Below, in pieces: positions 1 through 9,431 of a stretch of 64,000 nt of DNA; the first letter of the stretch is position 1; each line of letters starts with the position of its first letter. The notes under the pieces are model-generated. The model did no database searches. It had not been told where the DNA came from and saw only the letters and a list, made by a program, of their open reading frames with translations. This stretch comes from JAGDZR01 sp049115695 (GTDB lineage: Bacteria; Bacteroidota; Bacteroidia; Cytophagales; Cyclobacteriaceae). The DNA is taken from positions 523,887 to 587,886 of the forward strand of contig JAGDZR010000006.1 of assembly GCA_049115695.1 (NCBI GenBank), read 5' to 3'. The translations under genes and the position numbers were made by a program.

Positions 1-486
1 AGCACCATCGAGCTCGAAATACCTGTCACTGAGGAAGGCACGATAGGATTTGTTCAAAACCTTGATCAATTTGAACTTTCGAAGGTAGAGTATGGTCTCG
101 GAGAATCTATCAATCTGGGAACCACCAAAGCATTCAATGTGGTCTGGGTAAACATTAAGGCGTTTAAGAAAATGTTTTCTGGAGAAGTTTCTGCAAGAAA
201 ATCACTTTCAGGCCCTATCGGTATTGCCAAATTCTTTGGTGGCACATGGGACTGGGCTCATTTCTGGCACATCACAGGGTTGCTTTCAATGGTACTTGCG
301 TTTATGAACTTCTTACCAATTCCAGCATTGGACGGAGGACATGTCATGTTCCTTACCTGGGAAATCGTCAGTGGCCGCAAGCCATCTGATAAATTTCTTG
401 AAAACGCTCAGAAGGTTGGGATGATACTTCTGTTGGGCATCATGACCTTTGCAATCTTCAACGATATCGCGAAAGCCTGGTTTTAA
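1..486 (+). CDS. rseP: RseP-like site-2 protease, C-terminal part (cut by window edge)
   Basis: Membrane-embedded zinc metalloprotease of family M50, which in other bacteria cleaves membrane anchors inside the bilayer, such as anti-sigma factors. The frame is open from base 1, so the catalytic HExxH helix and the first PDZ part lie outside the window. What is visible is the end of a PDZ-like domain, then membrane segments carrying NFLPIPALDGGH, the LDG-type motif whose Asp is the third zinc ligand in this family, then a final hydrophobic helix ending at a TAA stop. A strong intrinsic terminator follows directly, so this is the last gene of its transcript. The family assignment is firm; the substrate is unknown. 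Confidence 0.9.
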   Translation, partial: STIELEIPVTEEGTIGFVQNLDQFELSKVEYGLGESINLGTTKAFNVVWVNIKAFKKMFSGEVSARKSLSGPIGIAKFFGGTWDWAHFWHITGLLSMVLAFMNFLPIPALDGGHVMFLTWEIVSGRKPSDKFLENAQKVGMILLLGIMTFAIFNDIAKAWF

Positions 487-507
487 CCACTTGCCCTAAC
501 AATCTAG

Positions 508-530
508 AGGGCTGGTCATTGATCAGCCCT
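508..530 (+). terminator. Intrinsic terminator after rseP
   Basis: A 10-bp stem (508-517 with 521-530, one G-T wobble) closes a 3-base loop and is followed at once by a run of T residues at 530-537. It sits 21 bases after the rseP stop and separates it from the next plus-strand gene. Confidence 0.88.
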
Positions 531-651
531 TTTTTATTATCTAGATCGGATTATTCCCATTTGAGATCACCTTTACCTCCCTCATTCACATTTTTTTTAT
601 TGACCTCTCCTTTTAGTATTCATTTGCAATTGTAAACAATCAGCAAACTGC

Positions 652-1686
652 ATGTGGGTATATGACTCATTGACCAAAATTGGGTTTAAAAGCAGATTTT
701 GGCACAAAATTCTAATCATATCTTTAATAGGTACTAACCTGCCATTGATCGGGTTACTGCTCATCAAGGGTGGTAATCTTTTGACTTCAACAGAATGGAT
801 GTTCATCTCCGCCATGACAATTTCTGCCGGTTTTGCTACATTTTTGGTGCTCAATAATTTGCTTGCCCCTTTCAAGAAAACAAAGTCAGCCGTCACCAAC
901 TATCTTAATCATAGCGTACTTCCTGACCTGAGCACAAACTATAATGATGAGGCTGGTGACTTTATGCGTAAAATGCAATCAACACTGCGCCATCTGGACA
1001 CATTGAAAAAATCAAAAAAGGAATTACTCTCGATACTCAATCATGAGGGAAAAGATCATATCACCAAAATGGTGAACCTGACTGAACTGATAATCAAAGA
1101 AAGCAAGGACAAAGAAACCCTTTTAAGTGCCGAATGGATCAAAAATTACGGATACAGACAGCTTTCCCTAATCAACGACGTAATTCGATTGCTTTCACAA
1201 ACAGATTTTGAAATCAAGGAATATGAAAAACAGAGTATATGGTGCTCTGAATTGGTTGAAAACTCTATACTTAGCAATAAGGATCAATTAGACAATAGGA
1301 ACATCAGCGTCACCTACGATCAACCGAATGATCATTTGATTTTCGTAAACCAGGATTCATTTGGAAGCGTGATCAAAACACTTCTAAGAGAATTAGGTCA
1401 AATTTCTATCGACAACTCTTGCATTGCAATGTCCTCAATGAAACACAAGAACAATGTTGAACTTCAGATCAAATGCCCTGTGAGCATGTCAAATATTGTT
1501 ATTGATACCGAAGCGCATATCCAGTCCATTTCAGAGAGCCTTTCTAGCGGATTGCCCATGCAAGTTGTCAAGCGAATTATTGAGCAGCACAACGGACATA
1601 TGGTGTTAAAGCAAGACACTTTGCCCCCTGGACTTACCATCAAAATCAAGATTCCTCATCCGCTATCGGTAGAAATGGCCGCATAG
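652..1686 (+). CDS. Membrane histidine-kinase-like protein with degraded catalytic motifs
   Basis: A 344-residue protein with two membrane segments near residues 19-39 and 49-71, almost no periplasmic loop, a HAMP-like linker, then a region resembling the dimerisation and ATPase domains of a sensor kinase. His131 sits in NHEGKDH at the place of the usual SHELRTPL, so the His-Glu pair survives but the Arg-Thr-Pro does not. The ATPase half lacks a recognisable Asn box and the DxGxG box; the last box reads SSGLPMQVVKRIIEQHNG where active kinases have GLGL followed by a similar helix. I infer an inactive or highly diverged kinase used for signalling by binding. It precedes an ABC exporter by 65 bases on the same strand, so the two may be co-transcribed. 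Confidence 0.6.
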   Translation: MWVYDSLTKIGFKSRFWHKILIISLIGTNLPLIGLLLIKGGNLLTSTEWMFISAMTISAGFATFLVLNNLLAPFKKTKSAVTNYLNHSVLPDLSTNYNDEAGDFMRKMQSTLRHLDTLKKSKKELLSILNHEGKDHITKMVNLTELIIKESKDKETLLSAEWIKNYGYRQLSLINDVIRLLSQTDFEIKEYEKQSIWCSELVENSILSNKDQLDNRNISVTYDQPNDHLIFVNQDSFGSVIKTLLRELGQISIDNSCIAMSSMKHKNNVELQIKCPVSMSNIVIDTEAHIQSISESLSSGLPMQVVKRIIEQHNGHMVLKQDTLPPGLTIKIKIPHPLSVEMAA

Positions 1687-1751
1687 TGCCATCATGTCAG
1701 TAATTGACCTTTTGGACCTTATTTTGATATATTGGGTGAAAATCCCACAAA

Positions 1752-3488
1752 ATGTCAAAAAAATCCAAAGTAACAATAGGTCATGTTTTCAAAACGATCA
1801 TCTGGCCAAGAAGAGATATTGTATTTATTGGTCTGATACTTATCATCATCAGCAGGCTAGCAAGTTTAATACTTCCAGGTGCATCCAAATACCTGATGGA
1901 TGATGTCATCGTCAATGGAGATATGGATATGCTTAAGTTGTTGTTGGGCGTTGTACTTGCAGCCATAACCGTCCAGGCCGCCACCTCTTTTCTACTCACA
2001 AAATTACTCAGTGTTGAAGCACAACATCTGATTGCTAAACTGAGGGTAGAAGTTCAACAAAAAATCATGTATCTGCCCATTCGGTTTTTCGACAACACAA
2101 AATCAGGAGAACTTGTATCCCGAATAATGACAGATGTGGAAGGTGTTAGAAACCTGGTGGGAACCGGTCTTGTTCAGCTGTTTGGAGGTATGTTGACAGC
2201 CATTATATCCTTAGTATTGCTGATCAACATCAGCCCCATGATGACACTATACGTGTTAGTGCCAGTGGTGATTTTTGGACTGATTTCACTGAAAGCCTTT
2301 GCATACATTCGCCCAATTTTTAGGGAGCGAGGAAAAATCAACGCCGAAGTTACGGGCCGACTTACAGAAACACTCAATGGTGTGCGGGTCATCAAAGGAT
2401 TCAATGCTGAGAAACAGGAAATCAAAACATTCGAAGATGGTGCTGAACGACTCTTCCAAAATGTAAAGAAAAGTCTTACATCTACAAGTATTGTCACAAG
2501 CTCAGCCACATTCCTACTTGGCCTGGCAAGTACAGGTATCATGGGAATAGGAGGATATATGATCATGCATGATCAACTGACAGTTGGTGAGTTTTTGGCA
2601 TTCACGCTATACCTCGGCTTTATGATTGCGCCTATTGTTCAAATGAGCAACATCGGGAGTCAGCTGACCGAAGCATTTGCCGGGCTTGATCGAACCGAGG
2701 AAATCATGAACATGAGCCCTGAGGATGACGGAGAAAGGGAAATTGAACTAAGTGACCTAAATGGCGACATCAAGTTCAATAATGTTTCATTCGGATACGA
2801 AGAAGAAAAACAGGTATTACACAACATTTCCTTTGATGCCCCAGCAGGTACGGTGACAGCATTGGTTGGGACCTCCGGGTCAGGCAAATCGACCATTGCA
2901 GGCCTGGCAGCTTGTTTTCTGACGCCAGAACAGGGTGAAATCCTGGTTGACGAAAAGGATTTATCCAAAATTACATTAGGTAGTTATCGAAGCAGACTCG
3001 GTGTAGTACTGCAAGACGACTTTCTATTTGAGGGATCTATTAAAGAGAACATCCTGTTTCCTCGACCTGAGGCAACTAATGAGCAATTGATGGCTGCAGC
3101 TAAAATCGCCCATGTAACAGAATTCAGTGATCGATTCGATGATGGATTGGATACTTTGATTGGAGAACGAGGCGTCAAACTATCAGGGGGCCAAAGACAG
3201 AGAATTGCTATTGCCAGAGCGGTGCTTGCCGATCCGAGAATTCTGATACTTGATGAAGCTACATCGAATCTTGACACTGAAAGCGAAGCTTTGATCCAGG
3301 AGAGTTTGGCCTCCCTTATGAAGGGAAGAACCACATTTGTAATTGCTCACAGATTGAGCACAATTCGCCAGGCAAATCAGATACTGGTAATTGAGGAAGG
3401 TAAAATTGCTGAGCAAGGAACCCATGATCAGCTGATTGAAAGAAAAGGTCGCTATTTCGATCTCTACACTTATCAGGCCAGAATTTAA
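1752..3488 (+). CDS. ABC exporter, MsbA/BmrA-type half transporter
   Basis: A 578-residue half transporter with an N-terminal six-helix exporter domain (about residues 20-310) fused to one ATPase domain. The ATPase carries Walker A GTSGSGKST at 373-381, a Q loop in VVLQDDFLFEG, the LSGGQ signature at 477-481, Walker B ILILDE ending at 502 and the switch His in IAHRLS. Proteins of this build act as homodimers in the inner membrane and export lipids, lipid A or hydrophobic drugs using ATP. The start is an ATG that leaves a short basic N-terminus before the first helix. Substrate cannot be told from sequence; an msbA name would need phylogeny. Confidence 0.92.
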   Translation: MSKKSKVTIGHVFKTIIWPRRDIVFIGLILIIISRLASLILPGASKYLMDDVIVNGDMDMLKLLLGVVLAAITVQAATSFLLTKLLSVEAQHLIAKLRVEVQQKIMYLPIRFFDNTKSGELVSRIMTDVEGVRNLVGTGLVQLFGGMLTAIISLVLLINISPMMTLYVLVPVVIFGLISLKAFAYIRPIFRERGKINAEVTGRLTETLNGVRVIKGFNAEKQEIKTFEDGAERLFQNVKKSLTSTSIVTSSATFLLGLASTGIMGIGGYMIMHDQLTVGEFLAFTLYLGFMIAPIVQMSNIGSQLTEAFAGLDRTEEIMNMSPEDDGEREIELSDLNGDIKFNNVSFGYEEEKQVLHNISFDAPAGTVTALVGTSGSGKSTIAGLAACFLTPEQGEILVDEKDLSKITLGSYRSRLGVVLQDDFLFEGSIKENILFPRPEATNEQLMAAAKIAHVTEFSDRFDDGLDTLIGERGVKLSGGQRQRIAIARAVLADPRILILDEATSNLDTESEALIQESLASLMKGRTTFVIAHRLSTIRQANQILVIEEGKIAEQGTHDQLIERKGRYFDLYTYQARI

Positions 3489-3511
3489 TCTAGCCTTTGG
3501 TAATTAGAATT

Positions 3512-3820
3512 TTAATTCTCTGTCATCGGCATGTCCTGTAGCTGAGATACAGGACCAAACTGCTGCTGCTCTATCACGGTCTTCTTTCCCTTGATGAGTT
3601 GAACTTCTGCAGGTGCAAATCCTATATCTTTCGTTTTTTGAACAACCTTGCTGTAAAATTCCTTTGCCCTATCATATTCACCTTTACCAAATTCATGGCG
3701 ATTCACATTTTTGTTGATAGGAATACCTGGAACAACAAAGTAGGTAATTGCGCTTACTGAATAGGTCGGCTTAAACGACGTAAAAAAAGCGTTGATAGAA
3801 TCTGAAAGACCTTTGAACAT
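3512..3820 (-). CDS. Small conserved-looking protein of unknown function
   Basis: A 102-residue protein that I do not recognise. It has no signal peptide, no convincing membrane helix and no Cys. The N-terminal half contains a hydrophobic strand-like stretch (SAITYFVVPGIPI), the middle is charged and probably helical (residues 45-62), and the tail is rich in Gln. It is preceded by a well-formed Bacteroidota-type promoter (3841-3872), which argues that it is a real gene expressed on its own. It ends 23 bases from the convergent ABC exporter gene. Confidence 0.6.
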   Translation of the reverse strand: MFKGLSDSINAFFTSFKPTYSVSAITYFVVPGIPINKNVNRHEFGKGEYDRAKEFYSKVVQKTKDIGFAPAEVQLIKGKKTVIEQQQFGPVSQLQDMPMTEN

Positions 3821-3840
3821 AATAATCTCTAATTGCTATT

Positions 3841-3872
3841 CAAAAATATGATTTTAGTTGCTTGTTCGCAAA
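3841..3872 (-). promoter_or_regulatory. Bacteroidota-type promoter for the 102-residue protein
   Basis: On the minus strand, a -33 TTTG (plus positions 3869-3872) is followed after exactly 20 bases by a -7 element TATTTTTG (3841-3848), matching TAnnTTTG fully. The start codon lies 20 bases further on. This is the cleanest two-part promoter in the window. Confidence 0.75.
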
Positions 3873-3919
3873 CTAACTTGTAATACTCACACTTCTTTCA
3901 TTCCCGTTTAAAAAAAACT

Positions 3920-4378
3920 TTACTTCCAGGTACTACTTTTCAGTTTCGTAAATGCCCTCATGACGTCTTTTTGAGAAATCTGACCTACTAATTTGCCATT
4001 CTTGATAACTGGGAATCTTCTTAATCTTTTCTCTAGAAACATATTAGCCACCTCAAAAACATTTGCATCCGGTGCAATAGTCACCACATCTTTGGCCATG
4101 TAGTCTGACACATTCCCACTGGCAATGGGAATATTGTGATACTTCCCTTTAACAATTTCTTTGAGACAGTCACCTTCAGAGATAACACCGACCAGTTCAT
4201 TGGATTCGTTCACAACAGGACCACCCGAAATTTTCTTCTTCATCAACAGGTCCATCACTTCGAAGATGGGTTGATCTGGGTGAAATGTCACCAGTTTTGT
4301 AGCCATGTAATCCTGAACATGTACGGCCTGAGGCACTTCCACACGGGGAATTTCGAGTCCGCGATAGCTTTTTACCAT
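3920..4378 (-). CDS. Two-CBS-domain protein
   Basis: A 152-residue soluble protein made of two CBS domains in tandem, about residues 20-76 and 89-145. Each contains the typical pattern of a hydrophobic strand, a short helix and a V-x-S/Q-x-x-D ending (GVISEGDCL and GQISQKDVM). CBS pairs bind adenine nucleotides or S-adenosylmethionine and usually regulate a partner; here no effector domain is attached, as in the stand-alone CBS proteins common in bacteria. Neighbours do not suggest a partner. The ATG start gives a short lead-in before the first domain. Confidence 0.9.
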   Translation of the reverse strand: MVKSYRGLEIPRVEVPQAVHVQDYMATKLVTFHPDQPIFEVMDLLMKKKISGGPVVNESNELVGVISEGDCLKEIVKGKYHNIPIASGNVSDYMAKDVVTIAPDANVFEVANMFLEKRLRRFPVIKNGKLVGQISQKDVMRAFTKLKSSTWK

Positions 4379-4475
4379 AAGAATATCTTTTAGTTAATAG
4401 GATAGCCAAATAATATAAGGAAATAATTCGGATATACCAATTAATCATCAAGCATAATGAACCTTACAGTAATAT

Positions 4476-5633
4476 TTACATATCGATACACACAGGTGTC
4501 ATCACATCAACCACCTCCTCCACAAAGGCTAACATGCCTGTTGATTGGTCAATTTTAAATTGAACGATGTTATCGGAATTCTGATTGGCCACATAAAGAT
4601 ATTGCCCAGCTGCATCCAAAGAAAAATTTCTAGGGAAACCACCCCTGGTACCTTCCAGTCCAATCTGAGTAAGGGTGCCTGTTTCCTGATCAAAAGACAT
4701 GATGACTATACTGTCGTGTCCTCTATTTGACCCATAAATAAACTTACCATTGGGATGGACATGTATATCAGCAGTTCCATTGAACTCATCAAATCCTTCA
4801 GGAATGGTCAAAGTAGACTCTCCGACAGTAAATGATCCAGCCATCGAATCGTAATCAAGCACAGTGATCGTACTGTTCAATTCATTGATAATAAAAGCCC
4901 TTTGACCCCCTGGATGAAAATCAAGATGCCTGGGGCCTGAACCGGGAGCCAATTCGAGGTAAGGCTGGGATTCGTTGGCGACTAGTTTTGCGTTTTCACG
5001 GTCGACTTTAAAATTCCAGATTCTGTCAGTTCCCAGGTCAGGAACGAACAAGTATTGTTCATCCGGAGAAAGTCGTGTCATGTGTAAATGTGGTGCTTCC
5101 TGCCTGGCATGTGGTCCACTTCCTGCCAATTTCTGAACATCCTTTGACTTAATCGAACCCCAGGGCTCAATAGCAAACATTTTCACGGTTCCGCCAACAT
5201 AGTTCGCCACAAACGCAAATTGCCCTTCCTTGTCTGCAGATACATGACATGGATAAAACCCATCCGTCGGTTGGGTATTCATTAATGTAAGTGATTGATC
5301 TTTATTGACTTTGTAAGCCTTTATTTCTCCAGAAACCCCATCATCGGGACCAATTTCACTTACAGCTAACAAAAACTGACCATCTCTCGCTGTTGTTAAA
5401 TATGAAGGGTTAATCACTTCATCTACAATTTTCTCTGAACGTAATCGACCTTCTTCATCCTTTGACATCAACAAGATTCCATCAGATTTCCCATCCACAT
5501 GACCTTCCTTACGCGTATACGAACCCACGTAAACAGCATCCGGCTTTTTTTCAATTGTCATGGTCGATGTTTTTTCAGGTTTAGGTACTGTACAAGCAAT
5601 AGTGAGTACCAGAAGTATTAATAGATTTCGCAT
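4476..5633 (-). CDS. Lactonase-family beta-propeller lipoprotein (6-phosphogluconolactonase-like)
   Basis: A 385-residue protein of the YbhE/Pgl-type seven-bladed propeller family. It begins with a lipoprotein signal whose lipobox LTIAC places the lipidated Cys at residue 14, so it is expected in the periplasm or on the outer membrane. Blade-like repeats run from about residue 30 to the end, with family hallmarks such as YPCHVSADKEGQF, GPRHLDFHPGGQ and ADIHVHPNGKFIYGSNRG. Cytoplasmic relatives hydrolyse 6-phosphogluconolactone, but export makes that substrate unlikely; action on another sugar lactone or a binding role is an inference. It lies downstream of the propeller sensor kinase on the same strand with a gap of about 100 bases. 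Confidence 0.85.
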   Translation of the reverse strand: MRNLLILLVLTIACTVPKPEKTSTMTIEKKPDAVYVGSYTRKEGHVDGKSDGILLMSKDEEGRLRSEKIVDEVINPSYLTTARDGQFLLAVSEIGPDDGVSGEIKAYKVNKDQSLTLMNTQPTDGFYPCHVSADKEGQFAFVANYVGGTVKMFAIEPWGSIKSKDVQKLAGSGPHARQEAPHLHMTRLSPDEQYLFVPDLGTDRIWNFKVDRENAKLVANESQPYLELAPGSGPRHLDFHPGGQRAFIINELNSTITVLDYDSMAGSFTVGESTLTIPEGFDEFNGTADIHVHPNGKFIYGSNRGHDSIVIMSFDQETGTLTQIGLEGTRGGFPRNFSLDAAGQYLYVANQNSDNIVQFKIDQSTGMLAFVEEVVDVMTPVCIDM

Positions 5634-5737
5634 AAATAAAAATTGACCCTCGAAATTAAGACCTTCAAATGAATAAGCCCACCAAGCTGTTCAAATCTCA
5701 TTGGTATAGGGACGATTTTCGTGCCAGGATGATCGAT

Positions 5738-8700
5738 TTAATAGATCGGAAGGCTAATAATGAATGTTGAACCTTGTCCCAGGGCAGAGTTGACTCGAAT
5801 TGTGCCACCATGTTTTTGGATAATCTGATTGCTAATAGAAAGTCCAAGACCTGTTCCTGCTCCCACTTCTTTGGTTGTAAATAATTCTTCGAATATGCTT
5901 TCGCGAATTTCTTCGGAAATACCAGCCCCATTATCAGTGATGCGAATTTCTATATGTTGATCATCAACCTTCTCTGTGCAGATCGAAATTTTCCCATCCT
6001 CACCCAAAGCGTCTATGGCGTTACTAATGATGTTCATAAAGACCTGATTCAATTGGCCATAATAGCATTCTATAAGTTCAATCCTCTCATCATATTGTTT
6101 TTCAACTTCAACAATATCCTTAATCCTGTTGTTTAATAATATGAGCGTACTGTCAAGCCCTTCATGAATATCGGCCATCACCTTGTTGTTGGTGTCAAGT
6201 CGAGAGTAATTTCTTAAACCTCTTATGATCTCAAGTGTTCGAGTCGCGCCAATACGCAAATGATGGGTGCTGCTGTCCAAACTTTCCATGAGGTCAGTAT
6301 AGCTTATCTCATGTTTAATCAGTTTGATTGCATCATCGTCCAAAGATTCATACTTCTTAAGCAGTTCTTTTACGTCGGCCAAATCTCTTATAAGTATATC
6401 TGCAATATTGTTGATCGCCGAAATAGGATTATTAATCTCATGGGCAATTCCCGCTGAAACCTGGCCCAATGCCGCCATTTTTTCTGAGTTCGCCAGCTTT
6501 CTTTGTGTCAATGCAATTTCCTTAAGAGAAGCCTCTAACTGCACATTGCTTTCCTGTAGTTTTTTGGTTTTCTCATTAACCATTCGCCTAAGCTGGTCCC
6601 TGTTTTTGCGCAGTGAGTTTGTCCTCCATCTCACTGTTACAAGCGCCAGATATACCACCAACACTAGATAAATTGATCGAGCCCACCAAGTGTGCCATGG
6701 AGCAGGATCGATGTGAAATGAATAAGATATCATTTCACTATCACCGGTTTCAGTGGAGCGACCGATCAATTCAAATTTATAATCACCAGCATCCAGGTTT
6801 CGATAATCAATACTCGTTTCCTGAGTTTCATTCCACTGCTCAGTTAATCCAACCAATCTGTATTTATAAAAGAGTCCTTTTGGTCGCATCCAACCAATAG
6901 CCGAAAAGCTAAAGGCTATATGATCAATATCGTACGGTACAACCAACGATTCTGGCACATTGTAAAAAGGACGAGAGTTTGAGAAATACTGATCACTTGA
7001 ATTATTAAAATCAACAAAACTATCCATCAACTTTACATTGTTTAGCTGCAGATAGACCTCACTTTCCCTATCCACGGTGGGCGTCATCCCCCTCATTGTC
7101 AGGCTTTTGCCACCTCCCCACCATTTTCTGTCCTTACTATCAACATACCCACTGCTTGTGTAAAAATCTGGTGCCTTTAATCCGTCCTGCCTTTCATACT
7201 TACGAATTTCATAGGAGCCATTTACAAGTTCCACCTCATTCAGGCCGTTTTCAGTCGTTATCCAAATTTTACCATCCTGATCCTGTAATATGGACCAGAC
7301 GTAATTATTCGATAATCCATTATCGGAGTTAAACTTTATTGTAGTGTCTGCTTGAATAACTGATACCCCGCCCCCTTCTGTCCCAACCCATATACTCCCT
7401 AGATCATCTCTTATAAGAGAGGTGATTTGCTCGTTCTGGAGTCCTGTGGAAACGGCCTCAAGATAAAAATCACCTTTTTCATCCCGATCGAGTTTTTTCA
7501 ACCCCTCTCCATACACGCCTATGAGCAGGGAGCCATCCTCATTTTCAAGCATGCTGCTTATCCCTTTGTTATACTGACCATTCCCTTCATATAGTACGGC
7601 AAATTCTCCAGTTTGAGCTGAATACTGCATGATCCCCGCTCCTTCTGTTCCAATCCAAATATTCCCTTTGCTATCCTCAAAGAGTGCCCATACTTTAGAA
7701 GTCACCAAACCTTGATCGCTTGTAAGGTGCTTGATACTTTTACGGGAGGCATCTATGATGCTGATTCCCATGTCAGAAGCCACCCATGTCTGACCATGTT
7801 TATCTTCAATGATATCCCATATCCAATTGTCCAATAACCCTGACTCCTCATCATAAACCTCAAATTGCCTATTCCCGGCACCATCCTCGATCATTTTTGT
7901 GATCCCTCCTCCCTCTGTTCCAAACCAAATGGCTCCATCTCGATCTTCACTGAATGTAAGTACATATCGACTTGACAGCCCTTCATGTTCTGTAAAATGT
8001 TGAAATGGTAATAACTCGTTATACTTTGCAATGCCTCCTCCGTAAGTACCAAACCAATAACTACCATAGCCATCTTCCTGTATGGACACAACATAGTTGT
8101 TCGAAAGACCATTTTCCTCACTGATATTTGAAGTAAAAATCCGATTGTCCTCAAACTCCAATTTGGCTAATCCATTACCGTAACTACCTACCCAAAGGTT
8201 ATCATTTGAATCAGCTGTCAGATCCCACACCCAATCACCAACAAAACCCGATTCATGATAGAATTTATGTACCTCAACAGGCTGTTTTGTTGCTTCAGAC
8301 ATGACCAATCTGAAAGCACCCCACCCATTGGTCCCAAGCCAAACTGCTCCTGTCTTGTCCTGTTCAATATTCCATATTCCTTCGGACTTGATTCCATCAT
8401 CCGGTGTGATGGACATTATTTCTGTTACCGCACTGTCTGAGAATCTAAATATGTCGACACCAACATCATTTCCACTCCAAATACTTCCATCATCGTGTTC
8501 ATAAAAGGTCCATGTGAAAGAACCCTGAAGACCTGAGGTTTCATCAAACCATTCGTATTGAAATTCCATGTCACCCGTTTCCCTAACCCTAAAAACGCCC
8601 TTTTCTGTCGCCAACCAGAAAATACCTTGACTGTCTTCGAAGACATCCCATACTCCACTTCCAGGCAAACCGGAGCTGTCTGAGAAATTATAGAAACTAG

Positions 8701-9298
8701 TTCCATCGTAGATGGAGAGCCCGATATTGGTCCCAATCCAAAGTCTACCTTTTGAATCAAATATTAATTTGGAAACAAAATCATTCAGTAAACCTTCTTT
8801 TTCACTAAATGGGTAAAAACTAACCCCATCATATCGGTAGATTCCTCCACCATAGGTTCCTGCCCAAAAGTTTCCAACCTTATCCATGGCTAATGACCAG
8901 ACATATGAAGAACCTAATCCCTGATCAACATCAAGATATTGAAGGTTCATGGTCGCAGCATCCTTAAATCTTGGATCAAGCGCTGTAATCGGTTCGTTAT
9001 AGATGGCTCGTTTGATGTCCGGCTTCAACACTCCTCTACGAGGTTGGCTTAAACCTTTCTGACCTATTGTTTTTATTTCGAGCTGGCCCTTTATGTCCAC
9101 AATCTCAGCAGGTCTGATTTCCTGCCTTAATGCCCGCTTCTCGACTGATGAGCCAATCTTAAGCTCATTTTCGGGCAGTTGATCCAAGGAAGTCACAATG
9201 CTCCTTTGATAAACTTGTTGAGCAGTTAGTTCGTCATGAACAAAAGCTATATGTAAAAAAATCAGAAAGAGCAGCCTCTTCCCTAGAGATAACCTCAT
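5738..9298 (-). CDS. Two-component sensor histidine kinase with double beta-propeller periplasmic domain
   Basis: A 1186-residue membrane sensor. After a signal peptide ending near ELTAQ come 14 propeller repeats, each with a core like GxxWxGTxxG, consistent with two seven-bladed propellers, then a Y_Y_Y-type domain, one membrane helix (in RSIYLVLVVYLALVTVRW), a coiled coil, a His box HEINNPISA, and an ATPase domain with Asn box NIISNAIDAL, DNGAGI and GTGLGLSISNQ. The start chosen is the ATG opening MRLSLGKR because it gives a proper signal peptide; an upstream extension is possible but would bury it. Unlike the hybrid sensors that use the same periplasmic layout for polysaccharide sensing, it has no receiver and no HTH domain, so it must signal to a separate regulator. 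No regulator gene adjoins it. Confidence 0.93.
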   Translation of the reverse strand: MRLSLGKRLLFLIFLHIAFVHDELTAQQVYQRSIVTSLDQLPENELKIGSSVEKRALRQEIRPAEIVDIKGQLEIKTIGQKGLSQPRRGVLKPDIKRAIYNEPITALDPRFKDAATMNLQYLDVDQGLGSSYVWSLAMDKVGNFWAGTYGGGIYRYDGVSFYPFSEKEGLLNDFVSKLIFDSKGRLWIGTNIGLSIYDGTSFYNFSDSSGLPGSGVWDVFEDSQGIFWLATEKGVFRVRETGDMEFQYEWFDETSGLQGSFTWTFYEHDDGSIWSGNDVGVDIFRFSDSAVTEIMSITPDDGIKSEGIWNIEQDKTGAVWLGTNGWGAFRLVMSEATKQPVEVHKFYHESGFVGDWVWDLTADSNDNLWVGSYGNGLAKLEFEDNRIFTSNISEENGLSNNYVVSIQEDGYGSYWFGTYGGGIAKYNELLPFQHFTEHEGLSSRYVLTFSEDRDGAIWFGTEGGGITKMIEDGAGNRQFEVYDEESGLLDNWIWDIIEDKHGQTWVASDMGISIIDASRKSIKHLTSDQGLVTSKVWALFEDSKGNIWIGTEGAGIMQYSAQTGEFAVLYEGNGQYNKGISSMLENEDGSLLIGVYGEGLKKLDRDEKGDFYLEAVSTGLQNEQITSLIRDDLGSIWVGTEGGGVSVIQADTTIKFNSDNGLSNNYVWSILQDQDGKIWITTENGLNEVELVNGSYEIRKYERQDGLKAPDFYTSSGYVDSKDRKWWGGGKSLTMRGMTPTVDRESEVYLQLNNVKLMDSFVDFNNSSDQYFSNSRPFYNVPESLVVPYDIDHIAFSFSAIGWMRPKGLFYKYRLVGLTEQWNETQETSIDYRNLDAGDYKFELIGRSTETGDSEMISYSFHIDPAPWHTWWARSIYLVLVVYLALVTVRWRTNSLRKNRDQLRRMVNEKTKKLQESNVQLEASLKEIALTQRKLANSEKMAALGQVSAGIAHEINNPISAINNIADILIRDLADVKELLKKYESLDDDAIKLIKHEISYTDLMESLDSSTHHLRIGATRTLEIIRGLRNYSRLDTNNKVMADIHEGLDSTLILLNNRIKDIVEVEKQYDERIELIECYYGQLNQVFMNIISNAIDALGEDGKISICTEKVDDQHIEIRITDNGAGISEEIRESIFEELFTTKEVGAGTGLGLSISNQIIQKHGGTIRVNSALGQGSTFIISLPIY

Positions 9299-9419
9299 TT
9301 TTTGTGTTGTATTGGTGACTAATGGAATAACCCAAAAAATTGTAATACAATAATTACATAAGCGAGAACACAATAATAACTGAATACTTAGAAAAGTCGT
9401 GAACCTTTTAACGAAACGA

Positions 9420-9427
9420 TAGATTTG
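9420..9427 (+). promoter_or_regulatory. -7 element TAGATTTG just before the pseudouridine synthase start
   Basis: A full match to TAnnTTTG that ends 4 bases before the ATG of the next gene. If used, transcription would begin at or within a few bases of the start codon and the message would be leaderless. No convincing -33 TTTG at 19-21 bases is seen, so this rests on the -7 element alone. Confidence 0.45.
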
Positions 9428-9431
9428 CCTT

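Noticed and set aside
1694..1903. Small open frame between the kinase-like gene and the ABC exporter
   Set aside because: It overlaps the exporter coding region in another frame, and its sequence looks like a shifted reading of that gene.
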